Positions 1-6,626 of a stretch of 9,741 bases of DNA are shown here, piece after piece (position 1 is the stretch's first letter; the number at the start of each line of letters is the position of its first letter). Position numbers and translations under genes: made by a program. The notes below the pieces were generated by a model. That model did not search any database. It had not been told where the DNA came from and was given only the letters and a program-made list of their open reading frames with translations. The DNA lies in contig CABTXP010000043.1 of the NCBI GenBank assembly GCA_902488815.1, positions 1 to 9,741 of the forward strand, read 5' to 3'. The stretch is from an uncultured Eubacteriales bacterium (GTDB lineage Bacteria > Bacillota > Clostridia > Tissierellales > Peptoniphilaceae).

Positions 1-446
1 ACTTCGTTGTTCACATGCATGACGGAAATTAAAAAAGTATCATCTCTCAAATTCTTTTCTATTTCACGGGGACTTACTATCCCGTCCTTATCGGGAGCAA
101 TTAATGTGATATCATAGCCCAAATTCTCTAAAAGTTTTAGAGTGTTTAAAATGGCCGGATGTTCCATCTGTGTGGATATAATATGGCCTTTTTTGTGTTT
201 TAGTGCTGTGCCTAATAAGGCAAAGTTATCGCTCTCCGTGCCCCCTGAAGTAAAAATTATTTTTTCAGGTGAAACGTTAAAGGTACTTGCCACAAGGTAT
301 CTGTTAAGTTCCAAGATTTCCTTGGAACGTTGGCCTACTGTGTGAATACTTGAAGGATTGCCCCAAAAGTTTTTGTAGGTATCTGTCATTTCCTCCAAGA
401 CTTTGTCTGAAATTTTTGTCGTTGCACTGTTGTCAAAATAAATCAT
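1..446 (-). CDS. iscS: IscS/NifS-type cysteine desulfurase, N-terminal part (cut by window edge)
   Basis: PLP-dependent enzyme that removes sulfur from L-cysteine as an enzyme-bound persulfide, leaving alanine. I translated 148 codons from the ATG at 446-444; the gene runs off position 1, so the PLP lysine and catalytic Cys are not visible. Seen: YFDNSATT at residues 3-10, GNPSSIH at 29-35, FTSGGTESDN at 65-74 (phosphate-binding loop), MEHPA at 94-98 whose His96 matches the PLP-stacking His of IscS, and MHVNNE at 143-148. These are group I (IscS/NifS) signatures and differ clearly from the group II SufS encoded in the same operon. The start lies 4 nt after the regulator stop with only a weak Shine-Dalgarno, which suggests translational coupling. 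By analogy with other clostridia the next gene may be a tRNA thiolase such as mnmA; that is inference. Confidence 0.93.
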   Translation of the reverse strand, partial: MIYFDNSATTKISDKVLEEMTDTYKNFWGNPSSIHTVGQRSKEILELNRYLVASTFNVSPEKIIFTSGGTESDNFALLGTALKHKKGHIISTQMEHPAILNTLKLLENLGYDITLIAPDKDGIVSPREIEKNLRDDTFLISVMHVNNE

Positions 447-450
447 AGCA

Positions 451-840
451 TCACATATCTGCCAAAGTCATGGAGTCAAATACTTCTTCAACTTTAGTTT
501 GAATTTTTTCCAATATGTCCTTTGTCGCACATCCCGGATTCTTAATACAATCCACATCTTTTGTGCAGCAGGACAGTTCCATTTCACCTTCAAGGGAATT
601 TATTATATCCCCGATTTTTATTTTAGACGGATCGTCGGCAAGCAGGTAACCGCCTTGAGCTCCTCTCACACTCTTAACCAGGTTGTGTTTTTTAAGACTT
701 ATAAAAAGTTGCTCCAAGTAGAGCTCGGACAAGTTTTCCATTTCGGCAATTGACTTAATGGATACAGGTCCTTTGCCGTAGTTTTCTCTAAGCCTGTACA
801 TTGCCATAAGCCCGTACCTTCCCCTTGTTGAAAGCTTCAT
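451..840 (-). CDS. iscR: Rrf2-family transcriptional regulator, IscR-like with three cluster cysteines
   Basis: Winged-helix Rrf2 regulator of 129 aa that probably senses Fe-S status and controls this operon. Seen: N-terminus MKLSTRGRYGLMAM, the typical Rrf2 opening; recognition region SELYLEQLFISLKKH (38-52) and the wing SVRGAQGGYLLA (57-68); then cysteines at 91, 92, 98 and 104. Cys92, Cys98 and Cys104 have the C-x5-C-x5-C spacing and numbering of E. coli IscR [2Fe-2S] ligands, but position 107, the fourth ligand His in E. coli IscR, is Lys. I chose the ATG at 840 because it gives the canonical N-terminus and has AAGGA at 853-849, 8 nt upstream; a longer in-frame extension to 900 lies inside sufU. 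The start is 1 nt past the sufU stop, so it is translated from the suf mRNA, consistent with autoregulation (inferred). Confidence 0.93.
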   Translation of the reverse strand: MKLSTRGRYGLMAMYRLRENYGKGPVSIKSIAEMENLSELYLEQLFISLKKHNLVKSVRGAQGGYLLADDPSKIKIGDIINSLEGEMELSCCTKDVDCIKNPGCATKDILEKIQTKVEEVFDSMTLADM

Positions 841-841
841 C

Positions 842-1279
842 TTACTCGTCCTTACTTTCTTCCAAAACTTTTTTAAGAGTGTACCAAGGAAGCACCGCAC
901 ACTTTACCCTTGCAGGCAGGTTTTTTATATTTTCAAAAACCAGTGCGTCTCCCAATTCTTCCTCTTCTTCTTCCGTAAGCTCTTCGCCCCTTATGTGATT
1001 GATAAAGGCGTCGCAAAGTCTTATAGCTTCTTCCTTGGGAAGTTTTTTAACTGTGTCAATCATAACGGAAGTCGAAGCTTGAGATATGGCGCATCCCATG
1101 CCCTTGTAACTCATGTCGTTAATGTGGTCACCTTTTAAATCTAAATTTAAGGTAATCTCGTCACCACAGGAGGGATTGCGACCAAGCTCTTCGTGAGTGC
1201 AATGATCCAATTCCCTTCTGTTCTTCGGGTTGCGAGATTCTTCCAAAATAAATTGTGTATATATATCATCTAAATGCAT
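842..1279 (-). CDS. sufU: SufU, zinc-dependent sulfurtransferase partner of SufS
   Basis: IscU-fold protein of 145 aa that in Gram-positive bacteria accepts persulfide sulfur from SufS and passes it to the SufBCD scaffold, replacing SufE. Seen: NPSCGD gives Cys38 and Asp40, GMGCAIS gives Cys63, ARVKCA gives Cys127. These match the Cys/Asp/Cys/Cys zinc site known for B. subtilis SufU. The stretch between Cys63 and Cys127 is longer than in IscU and carries the SufU-type insertion, here with the acidic run EEEEEE at 103-108. The ATG at 1279-1277 overlaps the end of sufS by 10 nt and has AAGGGTG just upstream inside sufS. Overlap with sufS fits their known 1:1 partnership. An IscU scaffold is less likely because of the insertion and the sufS neighbour. 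Confidence 0.96.
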   Translation of the reverse strand: MHLDDIYTQFILEESRNPKNRRELDHCTHEELGRNPSCGDEITLNLDLKGDHINDMSYKGMGCAISQASTSVMIDTVKKLPKEEAIRLCDAFINHIRGEELTEEEEEELGDALVFENIKNLPARVKCAVLPWYTLKKVLEESKDE

Positions 1280-2508
1280 TTCATCACCCTTCCAACTTCA
1301 TATAGGCCTTCTACAAATTTATCCACTTCTTCAAAAGTGTTGTAAACTGCAAAAGAGGCTCTACATGATGAGTTAATTCCCATGTATCTGTGTAAAGGTT
1401 GAGCGCAGTGATGCCCCGACCTAATTGCTATTTTATATGAATCTAAAATTGAACTTACATCGTGGGGATGTACTTCCTTAAAGTTAAAGCTTACCAATGA
1501 TGTCCTGTTTGGTAACGGTGTCGTATAAATTTCAATAAATGGAAGTTTTGAAAGTTGGTCATAGGCGTATGAAGTTAGTTCTCTCTCATACTCTTCAATA
1601 TTTTCAATTCCTATTCCTTCTATAAAATCTATTGCACTACTTAAAGACTTTACTCCTCCTACATTTTGAGTGCCTGCTTCAAACCTTTGAGGTGTGGGCA
1701 AAAATGTAGTCTCATCTTCATATACATATTCAATCATGTCGCCACCGTATAAAAAAGGAGGCATGTCATTTAATATATCTTCTTTACACCAAAGTACACC
1801 TATACCTAAGTATGAGTACATCTTGTGTCCTGAGAATACAAAAGCGTCGCAGCCAATGTCCTTTACATTTACTCTGTGGTGAGGCGCATATTGAGCTCCG
1901 TCCACAATGACAAAAGCATTGGGAGCTTTGGCTCTCACCTTTTCAATTATTTTCTTCACATCAGGTATTGTGCCTACCACATTTGACGCTGCTGTAATTG
2001 AAAAAACCTTACACTTGTCCGTAACTTTACTTAGTTCGGTTTCAGGTATCTGTCTGTTGTCGTCAATATAAAGGTATATGAGCTTTGCTCCTGTTTTTTC
2101 CGCAACAAATTGCCAGTTAACCAAATTGGAATGGTGCTCCATTATTGAAATGACAATTTCATCCCCTGCCTTTAGCTTTGAAAGTCCGTAGGAATAGGAG
2201 AGTAAGTTCAAACTCTCCGTTGCATTTCTTGTAAATACAACTTCGTTGGGGTTACTTGCTCCTATAAACTTCGCAACTTTTTCTCTCGTGCCTTCATATA
2301 TTTCCGTGGAAACATTGGAAAAATAGTGAGCGGACCTGTGAGGGTTGCCGTTTTCGTATTTATAATACTCGCTTACAGATTCTATGACGGACTTAGGCTT
2401 TTGAACAGTTGCTCCGTTGTCAAAATAGACATAGTCCTTGCCCTTGTAGTCCCCTGATAAATATGGGAATTCTTTTCTTATTTCGTTTATTTGTTCTCTA
2501 CTTAACAT
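1270..2508 (-). CDS. sufS: SufS, group II cysteine desulfurase
   Basis: PLP enzyme of 412 aa, the usual SufS length, producing persulfide sulfur for SufU and the SufBCD complex in the cytoplasm. Seen: YFDNGATVQKP at 28-38, NPHRSAHYFS at 55-64, FTRNATESLNL (92-102) for the cofactor phosphate, MEHHSNLVNW with His125 stacking on PLP, VDGAQ with Asp203, SGHK with Lys229 as the Schiff-base lysine, and RSGHHCAQPLHRYMG with the catalytic Cys368, followed by Arg383. RSGHHCAQP is diagnostic of group II enzymes. Odd point: the segment after Lys229 reads MYSYLGIGVLW, whereas most SufS proteins have MYGPTGIG. The ATG overlaps the sufD stop by one base (TAATG); GAGGA lies 9 nt upstream. All catalytic residues are intact, so the gene appears functional. 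Confidence 0.97.
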   Translation of the reverse strand: MLSREQINEIRKEFPYLSGDYKGKDYVYFDNGATVQKPKSVIESVSEYYKYENGNPHRSAHYFSNVSTEIYEGTREKVAKFIGASNPNEVVFTRNATESLNLLSYSYGLSKLKAGDEIVISIMEHHSNLVNWQFVAEKTGAKLIYLYIDDNRQIPETELSKVTDKCKVFSITAASNVVGTIPDVKKIIEKVRAKAPNAFVIVDGAQYAPHHRVNVKDIGCDAFVFSGHKMYSYLGIGVLWCKEDILNDMPPFLYGGDMIEYVYEDETTFLPTPQRFEAGTQNVGGVKSLSSAIDFIEGIGIENIEEYERELTSYAYDQLSKLPFIEIYTTPLPNRTSLVSFNFKEVHPHDVSSILDSYKIAIRSGHHCAQPLHRYMGINSSCRASFAVYNTFEEVDKFVEGLYEVGRVMKCI

Positions 2509-3509
2509 TACAGTAATTCCTCAATGTAATTTAAAGCTTCATCGGCTAAAACTTCAGGCAAATGTTGAATTGTACCTTGGAATTTTGATTCAATTACAAG
2601 TTTTTCCGCTTCTTTTAATGAATAGCCTCTACTCATAATGTAAAACAAAAGTTCCTTGTCCATTTTTCCCGCACTTGCCGCGTGATTTCCTTCTACATCA
2701 TCTTCGTGAGAAAGAAGTGCCGGCACGGAAATGCCCTTAACATTTTCAGAAAGAAGTAGAGTAAACTCCTCTTCATTTCCTACACTGCCTGAAGAGCCTT
2801 CCTTAAAGTCTAAAGTGGCCTTTAGTTTTTTGGAAGATTCACCAACCAAAGCTCCGTTTATAATCATATTGCTTTCAGATTTTTTGCCGAAGTGATTCGA
2901 CTCATACAAGAGGTCCATGTCGCCCTTGCCTGATGCGAAGTAAATGGAATCCAAGTCAACCTTACTTTCATCTCCCATAATGTATGTCTTGTAGTTTGTC
3001 ACAAGTTTTCCCGATGAAAGTTCCACCTGTGATACTTGCACATCGGCATTTGCTTCAGTTACTACTGCAATACTTTCAAGAGAATTGTGATGGTCTGAAT
3101 CAAATCTCACAAGTTGTAAATGAACCTTTGAATTTTTTCTTGCCAAAACTCTTATTACAGTATTTCTGTGAGTATTTGAGTCGCTACCTCTCACAACAAT
3201 AGGCACTTCCATGTCGCTGTTTTCTTCAGCAACAATATCGTACCAATCATTGATCACTTCTTTATTAAAGGAACATTCCAAGGGTTCGGAGACTTTCTTC
3301 TCCCCTTTCTCAGCCTTTATTATTTCATAGTAGTCATTGTGTTCTCTATTTAATAAAACTATGTCCTTTGATGCTCCATAGTCTATATTTTCAAATTCTT
3401 TCAGCTCTAAAATTTCGGCACGGTTTTTATCTCCCGATTCAAATTCCAATTCAGTGGAGTTTACGCCGACAAATTTGAAAGTTTTAAAACTGATATTATT
3501 TACTTTCAT
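2508..3509 (-). CDS. sufD: SufD, scaffold subunit of the SufBC2D Fe-S assembly complex
   Basis: Beta-helix scaffold protein that pairs with SufB and binds SufC. At 333 aa it is shorter than typical SufD (about 420-435 aa); the missing part is in the N-terminal region, since the core and C-terminal block are complete. Seen: C-terminal signature DVEGNHAASAGKMDKELLFYIMSRG (271-295), the SufB/SufD family region, with His276 at the position of E. coli SufD His360, then SLKEAEKLVIESKF, the helix that contacts SufC. Where E. coli has Cys before that His, this protein has Gly274. The ATG at 3509 is preceded by AGGTGA at 3518-3513, which overlaps the sufB stop; the gap to sufB is 7 nt. Next to sufB, SufD is a safer call than a second SufB. 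Confidence 0.94.
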   Translation of the reverse strand: MKVNNISFKTFKFVGVNSTELEFESGDKNRAEILELKEFENIDYGASKDIVLLNREHNDYYEIIKAEKGEKKVSEPLECSFNKEVINDWYDIVAEENSDMEVPIVVRGSDSNTHRNTVIRVLARKNSKVHLQLVRFDSDHHNSLESIAVVTEANADVQVSQVELSSGKLVTNYKTYIMGDESKVDLDSIYFASGKGDMDLLYESNHFGKKSESNMIINGALVGESSKKLKATLDFKEGSSGSVGNEEEFTLLLSENVKGISVPALLSHEDDVEGNHAASAGKMDKELLFYIMSRGYSLKEAEKLVIESKFQGTIQHLPEVLADEALNYIEELL

Positions 3510-3516
3510 ACTTCAC

Positions 3517-4929
3517 CTACCCGATACTTCCAACTAATTCCAAGTTAATTAAGTTGTTCATTTCAACGGCATATTCCAAAGGTAATTCCTTGGCGATAGG
3601 TTCTGCAAAGCCTCTTACTACAAGAGATCTTGCTTCTTCTTCGCTAATTCCTCTACTCATTAAATAGAAAATTACCTCGTCGCTTATTCTGCCGATTTTT
3701 GCTTCGTGACCCAAGTCTACGTTTTGATTTCTTATATCTATTGCGGGAATTGTGTCTGAACGTGACTTGGAATCAAGCATTAATGACTCACATGACGTTG
3801 TGGACTTACAATTTTTTGCATCTTCGTTAACTTTTACAAGTCCTCTGTATACCGCAATACCGCCGCCCTTTGAAATGGACTTTGAATTAATTGTAGATGT
3901 GGTATTTGAAGCAGCATGGATGACTTGCGCTCCCGTATCTATATTTTGTCCCGGTCCTGCAAAAGAAATACCTGTAAATTCACTTTTAGCACCCTCGCCT
4001 AAAAGGACTGAAGTTGGATACAACATAGAAACTTTCGATCCGAAGGAGCCTGAAATCCATTCGATTTTGCCTTTTTCTTCGACCATTGCTCTTTTGGTGT
4101 TAAGGTTGTACATATTTCTGGACCAGTTTTCAATTGTCGAATATCTAAGCGTTGCGTTTTTACCTACAAAAAGCTCCACTGCACCTGCATGTAAGTTGGA
4201 AACATTGTACTTAGGTGCTGAACATCCTTCGATAAAGTGGCAGTAAGCGTCGTCTTCAACAATAATAAGTGTGTGTTCAAATTGTCCCGCTCCCGGCGCA
4301 TTCAGTCTGAAGTATGACTGTAAAGGTATGTCTACTGTTACGCCCTTGGGCACATAGACAAATGAACCCCCTGACCATACTGCATAGTGTAGAGCCGCAT
4401 ACTTGTGAAGCCTTGGATTAATACATTTTGAAAAATATTTTTTATACACATCTTCATATTCTCTAAGGCCCGTTTCAAAATCGGTATATACTACGCCTTG
4501 GTCTGAAAGATGCTTTTGAATATTGTGATACACAACTTCAGAGTCATATTGAGCGCCTACTCCGGATAAAATTGATTCTTTTTCAGCTTCAGGTATTCCC
4601 AATGCGTCAAATGTATCTCTTATATCTTGAGGCACATCCTTCCAGTCGTCTGAAAGATTTGCATCCGGTCTTATATATGTTGTAATTTCATCAATGTTAA
4701 CTTCAGAAATGTCTGGTCCCCAAACAGGGTCATGAGAGTTTTGATAGATTTTTAATGCTTCAAGTCTCTTTTCAAGCATCCATTCAGGTTCATTTTTTTC
4801 CTTTGAAATCTGTCTGACAATCTCTTCATTTAAACCCTTTTCAGTTTTGGAACGGTAGGTGAATTTATTTTTAATATCATAGACACCTCTGTCCATTTCC
4901 TCAATTTGCATTTTTTCCTTTTCAGACAT
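3517..4929 (-). CDS. sufB: SufB, Fe-S cluster scaffold protein
   Basis: Main scaffold of the SufBC2D complex, on which the nascent cluster is built before transfer to apoproteins. The chosen start gives 470 aa, normal for Firmicute SufB. Seen (numbering from this start): EPEWMLEKRL at 47-56 typical of the N-terminal domain, FVYVPKGV at 190-197, EDDAYCHFIEGCSAP with Cys230 and Cys236, the beta-helix core, ISFAGPGQNIDTGAQ, and the C-terminal block LGHEAKIGRISDEVIFYLMSRG (406-427). The position equivalent to E. coli SufB Cys405 appears to be Ser389, a common Gram-positive state as far as I recall. I chose ATG 4929-4927 over one at 4971 because AAGGAG sits 6 nt upstream and the longer version would overlap sufC by 50 nt. 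As chosen it overlaps sufC by 8 nt. Confidence 0.96.
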   Translation of the reverse strand: MSEKEKMQIEEMDRGVYDIKNKFTYRSKTEKGLNEEIVRQISKEKNEPEWMLEKRLEALKIYQNSHDPVWGPDISEVNIDEITTYIRPDANLSDDWKDVPQDIRDTFDALGIPEAEKESILSGVGAQYDSEVVYHNIQKHLSDQGVVYTDFETGLREYEDVYKKYFSKCINPRLHKYAALHYAVWSGGSFVYVPKGVTVDIPLQSYFRLNAPGAGQFEHTLIIVEDDAYCHFIEGCSAPKYNVSNLHAGAVELFVGKNATLRYSTIENWSRNMYNLNTKRAMVEEKGKIEWISGSFGSKVSMLYPTSVLLGEGAKSEFTGISFAGPGQNIDTGAQVIHAASNTTSTINSKSISKGGGIAVYRGLVKVNEDAKNCKSTTSCESLMLDSKSRSDTIPAIDIRNQNVDLGHEAKIGRISDEVIFYLMSRGISEEEARSLVVRGFAEPIAKELPLEYAVEMNNLINLELVGSIG

Positions 4930-5677
4930 TTGAAACTCCTTCACGAATAAATCCGAAGCCTTCCTCTTCAATTCTGTTTGCCACAGATTCGTCTCCGTTT
5001 AATACAATCTTGCCGTCCATAAGCACGTGAACGTAGTCAGGACTTAGTGAACGAATTAATTCTTGATGATGAGTGATTATTAAAACCGACTTGTCTTCGT
5101 TTAAAAATTCCTTTATGCCCTCTGATACAATTCGAGTCGCATCTACGTCAAGACCTGAGTCCGTTTCGTCTAATATTGCAAGCTTTGGATTAAGCATAAG
5201 CATTTGCAAAATTTCGTTCTTCTTCTTTTCTCCACCGGAGAAGCCTACGTTTAAATATCTTTGGCTGTATCCGTGATCCATTTTTAAAAGATCCATCTTC
5301 TTGTAAAGGTCTTTTCTGAATTTTAAAATTCCCGCGTTCTCATCTTCAACAGAATTTTTTGCCGTGCGAATAAAGTTTTCAACGCTGATGCCTGAAACTT
5401 CGTAAGGATTTTGGAAAGACATAAATATACCCTTTCTCGCTCTCTTATCAGTAGAAAGGTCTGTAATGTCTTCTCCTTCAAAAAATATTTTACCGTTTAA
5501 AACTTCGTATTGCGGATTGTTCATAATCACATTTGCAAGTGTACTCTTACCGCTGCCGTTGGGACCCATAATAATATGAATTTCCCCGCTGTTTATTTTT
5601 AGGTCAATGCCCTTTAATATTTCTCTTTCGGGTATACCCGCTTTTAAATTTTCAATTCTCAATAATTCTTTAGCCAT
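4922..5677 (-). CDS. sufC: SufC, ABC-type ATPase of the Suf Fe-S assembly complex
   Basis: Soluble ABC ATPase of 251 aa that dimerises and drives conformational change in SufB-SufD; not a transporter, as no membrane partner is nearby. Seen: Walker A GPNGSGKST at 38-46 with Lys44, Q-loop Gln89 in SFQNP, signature FSGGEKKKNE at 146-155 (the lysine-rich tail typical of SufC), Walker B LAILDETDSGLD with Asp170 and Glu171, and the H-loop ITHH with His203. GIPEREILKGIDL and YEVSGISVENF are also SufC-like. It is the first gene of the operon, with a strong AGGAGG at 5687-5682 and an ATG at 5677. An extended -10 promoter lies only about 18 nt upstream of the start codon. Confidence 0.97.
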   Translation of the reverse strand: MAKELLRIENLKAGIPEREILKGIDLKINSGEIHIIMGPNGSGKSTLANVIMNNPQYEVLNGKIFFEGEDITDLSTDKRARKGIFMSFQNPYEVSGISVENFIRTAKNSVEDENAGILKFRKDLYKKMDLLKMDHGYSQRYLNVGFSGGEKKKNEILQMLMLNPKLAILDETDSGLDVDATRIVSEGIKEFLNEDKSVLIITHHQELIRSLSPDYVHVLMDGKIVLNGDESVANRIEEEGFGFIREGVSNV

Positions 5678-5694
5678 AATTCCTCCTAACCATT

Positions 5695-5703
5695 ATTATA
5701 CCA
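5695..5703 (-). promoter_or_regulatory. Extended -10 promoter for the suf operon
   Basis: On the minus strand TGGTATAAT is a perfect extended -10 element (TG-n-TATAAT). No good TTGACA match sits 16-18 nt upstream, where the T-tract of the upstream terminator lies, so the TG extension would have to compensate. Transcription would begin around 5687-5689, giving a leader of roughly 10-12 nt with the AGGAGG at its very 5' end. No room is left for a riboswitch or leader peptide. The promoter call is inferred from sequence. Confidence 0.68.
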
Positions 5704-5743
5704 AAAAAACAAAGAATTCCTACTAATATAATAGGAATTCTTT
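5703..5743 (-). terminator. Rho-independent terminator of the pilin operon (12-bp perfect stem plus T-tract)
   Basis: Read on the minus strand, AAAGAATTCCTA (5743-5732), a 9-nt loop, then TAGGAATTCTTT (5722-5711) form a perfect 12-bp inverted repeat, followed by GTTTTTTT to 5703. The first bases overlap the stop codon of the last pilin gene. The stem is AT-rich, so its strength is uncertain. It abuts the extended -10 of sufC and covers the -35 region, so the palindrome could alternatively or additionally be an operator. Confidence 0.75.
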
Positions 5744-6626
5744 AATAAGCTGTAAATTTTTTAATACTTTTAAGTTTTATTTGAAAAAGTTCGTCCCCGG
5801 AAACCAATATTTCTTTAGGCACATTGTTGTGATATGAGCCAGTAATATTAGGCTCATCTCTATAAAGGTATGCCTGTCCGTAGACGTGAAGATTACTCAT
5901 AGGGTCAAGGCTTCCCTTTTGCAAGTAACATCCGAAAATTTTACCTGAATTTGTAAGAATTCGGGAGTTGTTAATGACAATGCCGGACAAAGACGCGCCA
6001 TCCTCAATAACAGTGGGTGCATTTATAACTATCTTTGAAAATCTCATATAGGGAATTGTAAATTCAAAATTTTCCTGTAATACTTTTAAGTTTCCACCTT
6101 CAAATATAATTTGGGAAGGAGCGTCTATTGAATATACCTCGCAGTTTGAAAAGTTTTCAATATTTTGAACTGTTCTTTCAAAAATTTCTCTCTCCTTGTC
6201 TTCCAACTCTTCATAGACAATTTTATAACCTGAAAGCGTAACTCCCTCATTAATTGTGCCGTTAGCAACTAAGGTCTGAGATTGGTTTTTATAAATTGAG
6301 GTGACGTAAAGGTTAAACTCTTTGTCACCGGCTTCAATCTCTCCTTTTGTAATATTTTCCAAGGGAAATTGAAAGCCGCTTAAATCTACAGGCACTCTTT
6401 GATTCCTTTTGTTTTGGTAAAGGTCGGCAATTATTTCATTTCTGTCTTCTTTTGTAAAAAAATAATTAATGTGGCTTTCAGCAATTAATGATGCCTGAAT
6501 TGAGTTCTCCATGTTTTGATTTGCTCTTACATATCCCGACGACGAGTCTAAAAGAAAAAACAAAATCACGACAAATATTAACAGAGTGAAAAGTACGGTA
6601 ATGTATATGTAACCTTTATTCTTCAT
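5742..6626 (-). CDS. Large minor prepilin, PilX/GspK-like
   Basis: Type IV pilin-like protein of 294 aa. Seen: short leader MKNKG then YIYITVLFTLLIFVVILFFLL, the hydrophobic N-terminal helix of a prepilin with cleavage predicted after Gly5. The +5 residue is Thr, not Glu, and the protein is the largest of the four; both are hallmarks of GspK/PilX, which caps the minor pilin tip. Residues about 160-270 alternate short beta-prone segments with Gly/Asn turns (for example INAPTVIEDGASLSGIVI), suggesting a small beta-solenoid-like domain (inferred). I chose ATG 6626 with AAGGTG at 6637-6632; a GTG at 6632 is the alternative. It overlaps the preceding pilin gene by 11 nt and is last in the operon, the K/PilX position. 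Confidence 0.8.
   Translation of the reverse strand: MKNKGYIYITVLFTLLIFVVILFFLLDSSSGYVRANQNMENSIQASLIAESHINYFFTKEDRNEIIADLYQNKRNQRVPVDLSGFQFPLENITKGEIEAGDKEFNLYVTSIYKNQSQTLVANGTINEGVTLSGYKIVYEELEDKEREIFERTVQNIENFSNCEVYSIDAPSQIIFEGGNLKVLQENFEFTIPYMRFSKIVINAPTVIEDGASLSGIVINNSRILTNSGKIFGCYLQKGSLDPMSNLHVYGQAYLYRDEPNITGSYHNNVPKEILVSGDELFQIKLKSIKKFTAY

Noticed and set aside
841..900. Longer start of the Rrf2 regulator at 900
   Set aside because: It adds 20 residues lying within sufU; the MKLSTRGRYG start at 840 has a Shine-Dalgarno and the family-typical N-terminus.
3752..4246. Plus-strand open frame of 164 codons inside sufB, with other plus-strand frames at 142-345, 499-753, 1694-1882, 2984-3202, 5073-5276, 7216-7440 and 8891-9106
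   Set aside because: Each is antisense to a well-supported gene, has no recognisable domain and no good ribosome site; they are mirror-frame shadows.
4930..4971. Longer SufB start at 4971
   Set aside because: It would overlap sufC by 50 nt and lacks the AAGGAG site that serves ATG 4929.
5678..5742. Riboswitch or leader RNA upstream of sufC
   Set aside because: The promoter-to-start distance is only about 18 nt and the hairpin lies upstream of the -10 box, so there is no space for a structured leader.
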